In this document: positions 52,254-63,785 of the stretch, in pieces
How the letters are laid out: every line of letters begins with the position of its first letter
Numbering within the stretch: the stretch's first letter is position 1
DNA from: Phymatolithon calcareum
Taxonomy: Eukaryota > Rhodophyta > Florideophyceae > Hapalidiales
Assembly (NCBI GenBank): GCA_977006965.1
Contig: OZ345378.1
Coordinates: 496,001 to 560,000 of the forward strand
Length of the DNA: 64,000 bases
Direction of reading: 5' to 3'
Position numbers and translations under genes: made by a program
Notes under the pieces: model-generated
Database searches by the model: none
What the model saw: the letters and a program-made list of their open reading frames with translations, nothing else
What the model was told of the DNA's origin: nothing

Positions 52254-54851
52254 TTACAAATACTTGTAATCGCCTCCAAATTCTGGTGACTTCGCACCAT
52301 CTGGGTTAACGACCGTCACAACAGCAAATCCGCCGCCGCCTGGTGTTGTACATTTGAAAGACGTGGGAAATACGTCCATTACATTCGTACAAGGTTTTCC
52401 GCCAACATAGGCTTTCAGTCCAGCCTTAAAGTTATTACCACCGACAAAGATTTTCTGATTTCCTGTCCCAACTTTAGGTGTCACAGACACAACGAACGGT
52501 TTGTTCGGCGGCGTATACACGGGTTGAAGAACTGCAACCATATGCTTTGATACTCTCGGCATGATGAGCTCTCCAAAAAGACCATTCTCGACGGCGACAC
52601 CGGAATACTGTGCCATCACGTACTTGTTCTTCACATTGCCGTTGGGAAGCAACTCAATGCGGTATGTTGCCCCCTGAAAACGAGGATTCGCCGTCGAGTA
52701 CATCGTCGCGACAAGGTCACCCTTCAAAGTGCCAAGGAAGGCGTTCGATCGATATTCAAGGATTCCAGTGGTTGAACTCATCAACGTCGTTATTGCAGGA
52801 CTCCCAGAGCCCCACTTGCACTGCTGAGGGTTATAGCGGCCTCGGTTGCGGTTCGGATGTCCATAATGGCCACCTTTGACAACTAAATGAAGCTCGTCAA
52901 GAGCATTGGACTTGAAAGGAATTTCCCAACTGCAGCTCATGCTCTTGAGGCCAAACCCTTTGTTCGCGCCGTTATCCGTAGCGTAGATCTTGTTGTTGGT
53001 GGTCATTGTGAGACCGAAGCAGTTTCGCAATCCAGTGGCAAAGATTGTGACGTCCGGTGCCCCAAGCTTGGTGGCTTTATTCGGGTTCACATACTGGGTG
53101 TACTTGATATTTCCGTCGATATTGTCGCCCTTTGAGGTCTTCGCCAACAGAATAGCTCCTGAGAGTGGGCTTTCCTCTAGACCTCCAAGAAGATTTCCAG
53201 GCGTGTTATGTCCTGCGTTTGTAGTGCCAGCGACTGAAATGAGCATGTCACCGTTGCTGAGGAATTGGATCTTATTCACGGAGTGGTCGTGATGGCTCAC
53301 AGGCATACCAGTGACAATTTTCTTAGTACTGCAGAAGCACCCACACCCTGGGTACAAAGTTTCCACATTTCCGTTTGCCCAACCATCAATCTTGTTCTTT
53401 AATTCAGTCTTGGTCTTGCCGCTTTTCCGGAAGAGAGTACTGGTAGTAACGCATGGCTGCGGGGTCTTCTTGAACGGATTGAATGCGATTCCGAGCACCG
53501 ATCGAGCCTGTCCAAGAGAGAAAGACTTGCACATTGACGTAACGACGAGGTTCTTTCCAGCAGAAACCTTGTACACGAACCCGTCTTGGCTACTAAAGTA
53601 GTAGTTAAAGTCAGGTCCCAAGGCAACACCTGTCAGTAACGGAATGATTGCTTTCCCACCGTCTTGCTTCTTCAAGAAGGTTTGTTGCCACTTGACGGTC
53701 CCAATGTCACTACCGCCGTTATCAGCACTACTGTACTTGAGCAACTTTGAGTTTGATTTTCCGGCCTGATTATTGACGGAAACCCTGACTTCAGCGCCTC
53801 CGGCTTTTGCCTGCGGCGGAACAGTGATAAGAAGTTGTGTGGGCGACGTGACGTGCAATCCGCTTGCAACAACGGCTCCCACATGCACTTTGAGAGTGTT
53901 GACAAAACCGGTTCCGAAGATTTGCATCTGTCCACCACCGGTCGGCGCGGAAACAGCCGGACTTATGCCTGTGATGATGGGTAGCACCTCATCCTTTGTA
54001 AAAGTATACTGGTTCGGTCCAATAGGCTTGCCTTTGAAAGAAAGCACAAGCTTCGCATTTGTTCCCGACTTATGGTAGACAATGTTTACTGGAATGGTAC
54101 CTGAGAACTTGGATTTAATGTTGACCAGCCCCGAGCCTCCGCCGGACGTCTCAGTGACGTATGATTTACCTTTTGAATATAGAGCGATGCGACCAAAGCG
54201 ATTGATCGCGAGGGCACCAGCCGAAACATCACCAACATTTACGTTGGCAACGCAACGCACGGTCCATGTCTCCACAAACTTACCCTTAAACGGGAACGAG
54301 GAGATACTAGGAAAGTTTATGGCTGACACCCTAACACCTGCTGACGGTTTCGGGTCAGTGTTGAGCCAGATCGGAAGTTTAGTAATACCTGGATAGAAGT
54401 AGCAAAAGGCGCCAGTGCTCGTGGAGGGAAGCCCAGTGACAATTGCTGTGTCGCATGCTACATCGCCTCCATTGTCCTTGACAGTGAGTTTGACAATTGT
54501 CTTACCAACTGGAAAGACTGCTTTGAGTGTGGCGGTTGTGCCGATAACCTTACCGTTGGCTTCCCACTTGTAGGCAATGATCTTTCCACTGGTCTTCGTT
54601 TTCGGGTCGAAAAAATGGGAGTGAGAACGAGAACCATCTACAATGACCGTTACCTTGCCATCGTCATCGAAATCGACCTCTGAGTAAGCATCACCAGCAA
54701 CGGAATGCGCTTGATGATCGAATCCAGCCGTCAAGCCGAAGTCGACATTTTTCTTGACTGAGCAACTGTTTTCATCGACGTTGGCGAATGCTTGAGTTAT
54801 TATTGCGATTAGGATGACGGTTTTTGCAATCGCGGCTGCCGAAGCAGCCAT
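52254..54851 (-). CDS. secreted PKD-TIG-GSDH-like-TIG protein
   Basis: The frame is open from a GTG at 54857; the ATG at 54851 gives 865 residues with a signal peptide (AIAKTVILIAIITQAFA). Domain order: PKD at about 45-140 (GSRSHSHFFDPKT, YKWEANGKVIG, VKLTVKDNGGDVA), a middle beta region, IPT/TIG at ~290-375 (ITGISPAVSAPTGGGQMQIF), a beta-propeller at ~400-770 resembling glucose/sorbosone dehydrogenases (GLRNCFGLTM, YATDNGANKGFG), and a final TIG at ~780-865. Known of such modules: PKD and TIG are extracellular spacers, and GSDH propellers can be PQQ-dependent enzymes. Catalysis is not assured. Paralogue of the neighbour at 55743..58865, which adds a malectin domain; the two are in tandem on the same strand. 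Probably a cell-wall or matrix protein. Confidence 0.88.
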   Translation of the reverse strand: MAASAAAIAKTVILIAIITQAFANVDENSCSVKKNVDFGLTAGFDHQAHSVAGDAYSEVDFDDDGKVTVIVDGSRSHSHFFDPKTKTSGKIIAYKWEANGKVIGTTATLKAVFPVGKTIVKLTVKDNGGDVACDTAIVTGLPSTSTGAFCYFYPGITKLPIWLNTDPKPSAGVRVSAINFPSISSFPFKGKFVETWTVRCVANVNVGDVSAGALAINRFGRIALYSKGKSYVTETSGGGSGLVNIKSKFSGTIPVNIVYHKSGTNAKLVLSFKGKPIGPNQYTFTKDEVLPIITGISPAVSAPTGGGQMQIFGTGFVNTLKVHVGAVVASGLHVTSPTQLLITVPPQAKAGGAEVRVSVNNQAGKSNSKLLKYSSADNGGSDIGTVKWQQTFLKKQDGGKAIIPLLTGVALGPDFNYYFSSQDGFVYKVSAGKNLVVTSMCKSFSLGQARSVLGIAFNPFKKTPQPCVTTSTLFRKSGKTKTELKNKIDGWANGNVETLYPGCGCFCSTKKIVTGMPVSHHDHSVNKIQFLSNGDMLISVAGTTNAGHNTPGNLLGGLEESPLSGAILLAKTSKGDNIDGNIKYTQYVNPNKATKLGAPDVTIFATGLRNCFGLTMTTNNKIYATDNGANKGFGLKSMSCSWEIPFKSNALDELHLVVKGGHYGHPNRNRGRYNPQQCKWGSGSPAITTLMSSTTGILEYRSNAFLGTLKGDLVATMYSTANPRFQGATYRIELLPNGNVKNKYVMAQYSGVAVENGLFGELIMPRVSKHMVAVLQPVYTPPNKPFVVSVTPKVGTGNQKIFVGGNNFKAGLKAYVGGKPCTNVMDVFPTSFKCTTPGGGGFAVVTVVNPDGAKSPEFGGDYKYL

Positions 54852-55742
54852 AGTCACGGATGGGAGTTGATTTACTCAACACAAATTGTGCTGCACATAA
54901 AACTGTCGTTTTGAATCAGTGGAAACTGCCTTCGGCTGTTTCAGCCTACCGATAGAAAAAAATGTCTTCTCCCCAACTCTAACTGGAGACATATCTTCGT
55001 CACCACATCAGCACAACCGTAACTCAGAACAAAGCCACGTCTTCAGTTAGAAAAACTAGGTACAAGGTCGACAGGCAGGCCACTTGAGGCAAGTACCGAG
55101 AAAAATATCCACAAAAAAATTAACGGCAAAGTACGTTGAGCAGACAATTAGATGATTAACGAACCTTCCCAGCGCGCTTGTCCGTAAAGCGTGCACATAG
55201 AGGCACCTTAGATGTACAGTACGCCTTGAGTACTTTTAGTAAAAATCGCACAATAAAGAAAGAAAATCACAACAGTAGGCACTGAAAACTCGCATTTAAC
55301 GGGACAGTTTCTTGCTACGACACTCCGCGCCGGGGGCCTTCTATCTGCCGTTCATTTCATTAAACACCCTTCCCCCGGGAACTGCGGAATTTTGGAATAG
55401 TGCTTCTTCGGTCAGTTTACGAACGCAGAATAGTTGGCTGTATCCGTTGCCCATAAAAATTTCATTTTCTCGCTACACGCGCTCTTCAAAAACTTGGATT
55501 GCAACTCTACTGTATGGTAGGACACCATTCTATAGAGTGCAGTACGGGAGACACGTCGAATTGACAAATATTAATTTCCGTTTCTTTAATCTATTTTACA
55601 ATCTATCACCAGGGGTACAATAGACGCATGCAACAACTGCAGAAAGGAAATTGTGCTCTGGATTGCAAAAGTCTATCTTCCACATGCGTACTACATCCGG
55701 CGCGAAACAAGCCGGCCAAATATTTGACGCCATCCTATGAAG
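54852..55742. other. spacer between tandem paralogues
   Basis: No gene seen. It includes AATAAAGAAAGAAAAT near 55252, which resembles the tail of the LINE remnant at 39215 and could be a trace of another insertion. Confidence 0.45.
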
Positions 55743-58700
55743 TTACAAGTACTTGTAATCACCGCCATACTTAGGTGACTTTGCACCATCAGGATTAATA
55801 ACTTCAACAGAAACAAGTCCAGAACCAGGCGGGGTTGTGCACTTGAATGAATTACCATAAACTTGAACCACCTTGGTGCACGGCTTGCCGCCAACGAAAG
55901 CTTTCAATCCAGTCTTGAAGTTATTACCACCCACAAGAATTTGCTGATTGCCTTGACCGATCTTTGGAGTGACAGACACCACGAACGGCTTGTTCGGCGC
56001 AGTATACACAGGTTGCAAAACAGCCACCTGATTCTTACCGACTCTCGGCATCACCAATTCACCATGCAGACCATTCTCAACGGCGACACCGGAGAACTTC
56101 TCCATCACCAGCTTGTTCTTCACCTGACCATTAGCTTGCAATTGAATACGGAAAGCCGCACCCTGGAATGCAGCATTCTGCGTCGTGTACTGTGTCGCAA
56201 TCAAATCGCCCTTCAACGTACCCAGGAATGCGTTCGAGCGATACTCAACGATTCCAACGGTGGAGCTCTGGAATGTTGTTACGGGACCGAAGCCGGACCC
56301 CCACTTACACTGCTTTTTGTCAAAACGACCGCGGTTTCGATTCGGATGACCATAATGCCCGCCCTTGGTGATCAGATTCAGCTCGTCAGGCTGATTCCCC
56401 GTGAATTTTACTTGCTTGTTGCAGTCCGTGCTCTTGAGACCGAAACCCTTGTTTGCACCGTTATCAGTGGCGTAGATCTTGTTCGACGACATGAGCGCAA
56501 GACCGAAACAGTTTCGAAGACCAGTCGCGTAGACACTGATATCCCCTGCACCAACCTTGTTCGCTTTGTTCGGATTTTTATACTGTGTGTACTTGATGTT
56601 ACCCGCAATGTTGTCCCCCTTCGACGTCTTCGCCAACAAAATAGCACCGGAGAGAGGACTTTCTTCAAGACCCCCAAGAAGATTGTTCGGAGTGTTGTCT
56701 CCACCGTTGGTAGTACCAGCGACTGAAATCAACATGTCTCCGTTATTGAGGAATTGAATTTTGTTCACAGAATGATCGTGATGACTCACAGGAAGACCTG
56801 TGACGATAGTCTTCTTGCTGCAAAAGCATTTGCATCCAGGAATCAAAGTTTCCACATTTCCATTCGCCCATCCATCAACCTTATTTTTCAACGGTGTCTT
56901 CACCTTGCTGCTCTTACGGAAGATAGTGCTGGTAGTGATGTACGGCTGAGCAGCCTTCTTCCATGGGTTGAAAGCAATACCAAGCACAGAACGCGCCTGT
57001 CCCATAGAGAAAGACTTGCACTGCGACAAAATCTTAAGATCCTTGCCAGCAGAAACCTTGTACACGAAACCGTCCTGAGACCCGAAATAATAGTTGAAAT
57101 CAGGACCCATTGCAACGCTTGACAGAAGAGGAATGTTTGCCTTCCCACCCTTAGGATTCTGCAGGAATGTTTGCTTCCACTTGATTGTACCAACGTTATT
57201 ACTACCGGAATACTTGAGAATCTTCGACACAGACTGTCCGGCCTTGTTTCCAACATACACCTGAACATTGGCACCTCCAGCCTGCGCTTGAGACGGAACG
57301 GTGACAATAAGTTGCTTATTAGATGTGACCTGCAATCCGGTAGCCAAAAACTTGCCGACATAAACCTTAGGATTATTGACGAAACCGCTGCCAAAGATTT
57401 GCATTTGTCCTCCACCACCCGGCGCCGCGACGCCCGGGCTAATACCAGTGACAATAGGAAGAACAGACCCCTGCGTAAAGCTGTACGCGCCTTTTCCAAC
57501 AGGCTTACCATTCAGAGAGAGCTCGAACTGCGCTCCTGCACCCGACTTATGGTACACGGCATTCACCCCGATTGTACCGGAGAATGCAGAATTAATCTTC
57601 ACAAGTCCATTGCCGCCGCCGGATGACTCCGCCATGACTGTCTTTCCGTTCACATACAGGGCACCGCGACCATTGCGACGGACACCGAGGGCGCCTGCGC
57701 CAATGCTACCGACTTTCACGTTGGCGATGCAACGCATGGTCCAGGTCTTTCCATTCTTACCGGGGAATGGGAACGAGGCGAGGTTAGGGAAATTGATGGC
57801 CGACACCTTGGCAGCATGCGACGGTTTCGGGTTGACATTGAGGGTCTTGGAGAGTTGTGTGAGCCCAGGGTAGAAATAGCAGTATGCACCGGTAGTGAAG
57901 GACGAGAGGCCGGTAACCGTAGCGGTATCACATGCGACATCACCAAGATTGTCCTTGACGGTTAGTTTGACGATAGTTTTACCGACGGGGAAGATTGCGT
58001 TCAGCGTTGCAGTTGTACCGATGACCTTTCCATTCGCTTCCCATTTGTAGGCAACGATCTTTCCACTTGCTTTGGTCTTGGGATCGAAGTAATGGGAATG
58101 TGAGCGGGTTCCATCAAGAAAGACGGCGACCTTACCATCACCTTCAAAATCGACCTTCGTGTACGAATCACCGGCAACAGAATGGGCCTGATGATCGAAA
58201 CCACCCGTCATTCCTTTGTCGACCTTCTTCCCAGCCGAGCAGCTATTGCCGCCGCCGCCGCCTTTAACAGGGGGTGCTACTGGGGGTGTTTTCGGACCAC
58301 CAGGGGATGGACCGCCACCGCCACCACCGCCCTTCTTGCAGGTGCCAAGATCCTTTCCGTTAGTTGCTGTAATTTCAATGACGGATGCGAACGGGTTCTG
58401 TATCGGACCCTTGACGAAAGAGACCTTGAGATTCTTTCCGGTAACCTTTACAGTCAAAGTCTTCCATAGAGCCTTGTTTTTTCCGGCACCTTTATGAACA
58501 TCCCAAGCAACCAATGTTTTCTTGTCTTGGATCCAAACACTAAAGACGCGCATGTTGTTAGCGCTGAAGAAAACTTCTGCCCATCCGAGAACAACCTTGT
58601 AGGTACCCGGACCGACAGGAAAGAGATACTCGAATTTGCCTCCAGATGTGGTACGGTGGCTTGCTAGGGCGCCCAGTGCTCCGAGTTGGCTGCTCTGAAC

Positions 58701-58865
58701 GAACGTCTTAGAATTTTTCTGGATGAGCAGGTTGCTAGGGTCTGCACAAAACTTGCCGGTGGCACCGCCACCGATGTTATAGTAGAGAGTCTTGTCGGCG
58801 AGGGCGATCGTGAAGAGCGCGAGGAAAACAAAAGTCTTCATGATTGAACCTGTGAAGGTCGCCAT
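55743..58865 (-). CDS. secreted malectin-PKD-TIG-GSDH-like-TIG protein
   Basis: The protein has 1,040 residues with ATG at 58865. Signal peptide MKTFVFLALFTIALA from residue 9. Malectin domain ~25-170: YYNIGGG, VVLGWAEVFF, RVFSVWIQDKKTLVAWDV, FASVIEITA, the fold that binds di-glucose in ER malectin and occurs in plant receptor ectodomains. A glycine/proline linker at ~177-208 (GGGGGPSPGG, PVAPPVKGGGGG) follows, then PKD ~235-320, TIG ~465-550, GSDH-like propeller ~570-950 and TIG ~955-1040. From the PKD on it aligns along its length with the 865-residue neighbour; identity is clearly high (for example SHHDHSVNKIQFL in both). The linker at the junction suggests that the malectin domain was joined to, or lost from, one copy after duplication. 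A carbohydrate-binding wall protein is the best inference. Confidence 0.92.
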   Translation of the reverse strand: MATFTGSIMKTFVFLALFTIALADKTLYYNIGGGATGKFCADPSNLLIQKNSKTFVQSSQLGALGALASHRTTSGGKFEYLFPVGPGTYKVVLGWAEVFFSANNMRVFSVWIQDKKTLVAWDVHKGAGKNKALWKTLTVKVTGKNLKVSFVKGPIQNPFASVIEITATNGKDLGTCKKGGGGGGGPSPGGPKTPPVAPPVKGGGGGNSCSAGKKVDKGMTGGFDHQAHSVAGDSYTKVDFEGDGKVAVFLDGTRSHSHYFDPKTKASGKIVAYKWEANGKVIGTTATLNAIFPVGKTIVKLTVKDNLGDVACDTATVTGLSSFTTGAYCYFYPGLTQLSKTLNVNPKPSHAAKVSAINFPNLASFPFPGKNGKTWTMRCIANVKVGSIGAGALGVRRNGRGALYVNGKTVMAESSGGGNGLVKINSAFSGTIGVNAVYHKSGAGAQFELSLNGKPVGKGAYSFTQGSVLPIVTGISPGVAAPGGGGQMQIFGSGFVNNPKVYVGKFLATGLQVTSNKQLIVTVPSQAQAGGANVQVYVGNKAGQSVSKILKYSGSNNVGTIKWKQTFLQNPKGGKANIPLLSSVAMGPDFNYYFGSQDGFVYKVSAGKDLKILSQCKSFSMGQARSVLGIAFNPWKKAAQPYITTSTIFRKSSKVKTPLKNKVDGWANGNVETLIPGCKCFCSKKTIVTGLPVSHHDHSVNKIQFLNNGDMLISVAGTTNGGDNTPNNLLGGLEESPLSGAILLAKTSKGDNIAGNIKYTQYKNPNKANKVGAGDISVYATGLRNCFGLALMSSNKIYATDNGANKGFGLKSTDCNKQVKFTGNQPDELNLITKGGHYGHPNRNRGRFDKKQCKWGSGFGPVTTFQSSTVGIVEYRSNAFLGTLKGDLIATQYTTQNAAFQGAAFRIQLQANGQVKNKLVMEKFSGVAVENGLHGELVMPRVGKNQVAVLQPVYTAPNKPFVVSVTPKIGQGNQQILVGGNNFKTGLKAFVGGKPCTKVVQVYGNSFKCTTPPGSGLVSVEVINPDGAKSPKYGGDYKYL

Positions 58866-58930
58866 TGCGACGGAAAGTTGTGGTTTAGTTGGTATTCTTC
58901 GGGACCCGGTGGTGCGGGCGAGAGTTCTGG

Positions 58931-58936
58931 TTTATA
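58931..58936 (-). promoter_or_regulatory. candidate TATA box for the malectin-PKD gene
   Basis: TATAAA on the minus strand about 70 bases before the ATG, in a GC-rich setting. It is a match to the core consensus only. Confidence 0.35.
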
Positions 58937-59979
58937 CGCGGGGCGAGATAAGAGTTAAAATTGGATGAAATTCCAGTTGGCTCCTATCCTTCTGCAATGT
59001 CGACGAGACAACAGGGCGGAGGACAGGGCGGAGATGCAAAGTTGTAGGCGGTAATCCCAGCGTGATAACAATGGTCGGTCTGTAATGCCTCCAGCGTAGC
59101 GCAAAGAAGAGGGTACAGGGTGGAGAAAAGGTTGGTTCTCCGGATCGTGTGACTGCACTTATGTGCAGCTTCGTGCCTGAAATGCAGGTTTAAGTCAAAA
59201 GACTGGGAGGGAGGACCAGGGTGCGCAAGCGTGGCGCGGCCGGGTGCGGCGGGGCTGTGGTGGGATTGAAATTGTGCTTTTCGAAGTGCGGGGTCGGCAA
59301 AAGTAGACGGGATGGAGTTGGACGCAACCCGGAAGGCCGATGACGATGGCCACGGCTCCGTGGGCGGTGTTCGGAGAAGTTTATGAAACTGGATGCAGTG
59401 GAATAACCTTACCCTTCATTTTTCGCACTGCGTGGCGTCCGGAACAGATGGCTTTTTCCGCCCTCCATCATCGCCGTGCGCCGTTTCAAACATATGTTGT
59501 CTCTGTTGAAACGCAACAATTGTCTCAATACGAGCATCTGAGCGCTTTGTGACACGTCGCGTGCTTTCATGCATTCTGATCGTCTATCGTCCATCGAGGC
59601 GCAACGCACCGGCGTGGAGTTGTCGAAAACAATCGTCACGCGCGTTTCATCCACCAACGCGCCGTGTCTATGAAACATTGTTTTCTGAATTTTTTCAGAA
59701 AGTGAGCCCATTGCTGGTCTGTCACACCGAAGGCTTTCCAGCTTTATTATGTCGCGCACAGCAGGGAAATCAGGACAAGGAAGGTTTAGTGTTTTTGAAA
59801 TAATTTATAATTTCTGCAAAATAGGACAGAATGTTTAAAAACTTATTCGTTAAAACAAGGTTGAATCTCGAGGATTTAATACTCACCGACACAGTGTTAT
59901 GCTAGATCACATCCTGCCAATCATGGGGCGGTATTCATATCTTCTTCCCGGTCGCACGAATAAGATATTGGGAATTCCC

Positions 59980-60016
59980 AAAGCCATCTATGCATGCATC
60001 ATGCATGCATGGCTTT
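59980..60016. repeat. 37-bp imperfect palindrome
   Basis: AAAGCC and GGCTTT ends around two ATGCATGCAT decamers that are themselves palindromic. Confidence 0.75.
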
Positions 60017-61352
60017 CCCTATCATATACTGCGCTGTATGATACGGGAAAGCAATTGCTCGAGGACTCGTGAGACGTTGCGCTCTCTGCAGAGACCTTGT
60101 TGCAGCGACAAAGTTATCTCTTTCAATCGAAATTCTTGCCATTCCTTCTATTGGCCATGATTGTAGTGTTCTTAATGCAAGACATGGACTTCGGTTACCA
60201 TAATTTTTTATTCAGAAACTCAGGATTGTGCAGTGCTTTGCCAGCTTCTTTCTTTTCCAAGCGATGCAACTGTAGTTCCTCAATTTTACTAAACATTAAA
60301 TTGCCCCATTATGATACACCAGTTGGTTTCGAATTTGTGCAAGTCCAACGAAGCGACGCGACGCCGATTGAATTCAGCAATATACGGTAGTGCGTGTCCG
60401 AAAACCCGTTTTTCAAGATGCGCACGAGAGCAGTAAAGTTTACTATTGAAATCATTTTGATACCGATGCTCGTTAAATTAAGTTTTCATCATCTTGGTTC
60501 ACGAGCCGCACGCTCCAGCAATTTTGGCGACGCTCCCTGGAATCTACCTGATGTCAGTCAGTCAGTCAGTCAGGTTGAGCTTGAAATATTTCTAAATAAT
60601 TATCATGCCTGGAAGTTAAATTTTAACTTTCCTATCATAAATGCTGCTCTACTTCTAGAAGTATTCTAACGTTAGAAGTACTGTAGAGAAGCATTTAGGA
60701 AAATATCTACAGTATGTCCAATGGAGAGCAATATCATGACTTGCCAGGTTTCGCCGTGCGTGACATCCGTTTTGTCACAACATCGACGCATGCTTCGTGA
60801 ACATCATTATCATCATCATGATAATTGGCGTCACTGCACGATTGAGGGTGATGCCAATCACCGCCTCCAGTCTCATAATATCGACATCGTATGAAGCATC
60901 GGTTTTCACATTCGTTACAGTCGCGTGACTTTGAATCCAGCGCGACTTGGATCTGTAAGCCGCATCCAACCTCCGTGCACGATTTCAGTCAGCATCCTGA
61001 ATTTGCCAAGAAGCACAATGTGAACAGGACAGTGTGAAACATACTGTACAATATCTGGCATTGAGAAGTACTTATTACTCATCTTCAGATCTACAGTGTA
61101 GGGTTATTGTTTTATGTTACTGTACTGCCTGAAGTCCCCTGGCGAGGGGGCAAGAGGCAATCTACAATACGCTGTCCACTCTGTTGTACTGGCAATAAAA
61201 CCTCAGGAATGGCGGGCTACACACTGCAGTATCGTGCAGTAAAAAGAATCAAGAGGCTGGAAAACGCACTAAACAAAATTGCGGCGCAATTACTGTAGAG
61301 GTCGCTACGAAACCATTGCAGCGACAGAAAATGCTGCCTTTATATGTTTCCT

Positions 61353-61448
61353 CTCTGCTTGTACGTAAAGTGCCCGTTCCAGAAATTACTAATTTACGGA
61401 CGCATAATATGCGCATTTCTGGGACGGGCAATTTACGTGCAAGCAGAG
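61353..61448. repeat. inverted repeat with 34-bp arms (31/34 match), possible hairpin RNA
   Basis: Left arm 61353..61386 begins CTCTGCTTG and ends CCAGAAAT; right arm 61415..61448 is its near complement, with a 28-base loop. Three mismatches, two of which would be G-U wobbles in RNA. There is no coding signature. Confidence 0.85.
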
Positions 61449-63724
61449 ATTATTCCGAGCACTTGCTTGCCTAGATGCTCCTGTTCCGGTCCTCACATCG
61501 CGTCTTCCACAACTGCACCCTGCTATGCTCTACATTGAGGATGATCGTCTCGATGTTCCGGAACACGGCCAATTGCTGCACACCTCCTCGAGATGTAAAC
61601 TATAGAAGAGCAACGCATGGCCGTACAATATATTGCGCGTAACTGTTAGCAACGTACAAATCTGTAATGTACAGTACGAGCAGCACACATTTATCGAAGA
61701 AACAGGGCTTCTATGTTGAGCTTATACGTTGACAAAACAACGATACATTATAATAACGAAAAGGAAAAGACGTTTTCACAATGAAGCAGACAGCTTCGCG
61801 TACCCGCGTGCTTACGTTGGACATTGCTCTAGAAGCAGTGTAAATCCTATTATCTACGTGCGTACTGCCCTTCTTGCATATAGAGCCGAGGTTGAACATA
61901 CAAACCTATTTACTCTTTTCCAACTTTTCATTTCGATGTCTTTTATACAAGTTTATTTTTAAAAAAGCTCCACAGACTTTCGAAGCTATGGGCAGGCTTC
62001 CTCAGTTTCTACCTGCCTTCGTGCGGCTCACGAAAACGCACCACGAGAAACGCGGACGAAAAAACTTAGGATCTCAGATAACCTATCTCAGCGTCATTTC
62101 GATGTGCTTGTCGATATACTCGTGTCTCCTACCCTGGAAGTCAGTAGATACAGTACAATACTACTGCACTGTATCTATTGCATGCAGTATCCAAAAGTTG
62201 ACCCCCTACTGTACTGTACAGGCGTAGAAATTTTCGTCCACATGAGCGAAAGACGTAAGATATCGATTCAGCATCAGAATAGGGTACAGTACAGAACAAT
62301 ATTCCATTCCCTGACGTGGAGAACAATGCAACTCATGGCACCGAGCCACCACTCGAACATCGACTGGATAATATTGTGAGAAAAACGCAAGTCAAGCAGC
62401 CCTAGTTAAAAATAAAAATTGCCAGCAGTTAATGTCACTCGCGCAAGTCAGTGCCGTGCAGTTGTCCCAAAATTCCAAAATTCGTGATAGGAAACACTAA
62501 ACGCCCACGAAGGACAACGGTTAATTAATGAAGGACTTGATGGCTTGAAATTTTTCTACAGTCGGAGAGTGCCAAAAACTGCGGTGTTGTGTTTGCATGG
62601 CTGGATGACAATCAGCCTGTTCGATGGGAGTCGTGGACCGAAAAGAGCACTTCGGCAATGACGTAGGCGGTGTTTGTGCCCTTCATGTTTTCCGTGAGGA
62701 ATTCAAAGGTCCGAGTTCTCATCATAGATTCGTGATTGCTTTCAATGCTCTTTCGGCGGCGTTTCAGAGTGGCATGGTAGAGTTGCACTGTTGCCGGGGT
62801 GCGGACTGCGATGAATGGAAGTGCAGCACAGTACACTGCAGTGTGATGTGCAATGCCGAAAAGCCAGAAGCTAATCTGAATGCCAAGAAGTCGCGAGAGT
62901 ATCGAAGGCAGTTGTGGATGACTTTGCAACTCGTGGAATAATCTTAAAAGACTTGCAGACGTGCAGTGCACGGTGCAGATAGGAATGCAGTTTCATTCTG
63001 CCTTCGCACTTCTGGACAGAGCAACGATGCAGCGGTCGCCGCAAGGGACAGTGACCAACAATGTGCGGCACATAGAGTTTACGGGTGCGCACGAGAGGAT
63101 GGTTCAACCACAAACTAGCAGGGAGAACAACGGGCTTGCTGCGATGACGTGGAGCATTTAAAAGGCTCTCCGGGCAGCTTGTGGCCTCCACTTAGTGCAC
63201 TGCAGCACCCAGTGTTCATGACATATGTTTCACCTATTGCGAATAGTTCGTCAAATAATTGCAACATGTGTTTTTCTGGTGCACAGCTGTTTATTCAAGA
63301 CGAGAGGCTGGAGCAAGAGTTGCGGAAAATTGAGAGAAATGGTAATAGAGATAGATGGCAAAGACTGTTAAATGAAAGAGATACACTCTCTCCAATATGT
63401 AACTCTGAAATGTTCAAGGAGGAACCCCCAAGCTATGCTATATTAGTGTACTCTACACTTTCAATGAAACATTCCTTTGCTGCACGGAAGCAAATAAAGT
63501 AATGTCGTTGATACTGCGCATGGATTATGTTGATTGTCCAGCCTGGGCAAGGCGGCGGGAGAAAGTACTGTGCGCAGTAGGCGAAGAGTTCTTTTTGATT
63601 AGCGCTCATCTTCAGTAACTGGGGTCCTGGAGGAGATCAGGGATTCTGGGAGTGGGGTCAACTCTTTTCTATGCTCTGTTGACTGATGGCTGACAACGGC
63701 CAACTATTTTTTGCCCACAAGAGG

Positions 63725-63785
63725 GGCCCCAGGTACTACCATAAAACATAACCATGGTTATGGTTACATGGTAGTATCTGGGGTC
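63725..63785. repeat. foldback with ~30-bp arms
   Basis: The arms meet at CATAACCATGGTTATG. The outer parts (CCCCAGGTACTACCAT against ATGGTAGTATCTGGGG) pair with two changes and a small asymmetric bulge. Confidence 0.85.

Noticed and set aside
55863-57873. Long plus-strand frames opposite the malectin-PKD gene
   Set aside because: Shadows of a 1,040-residue gene with clear domains.
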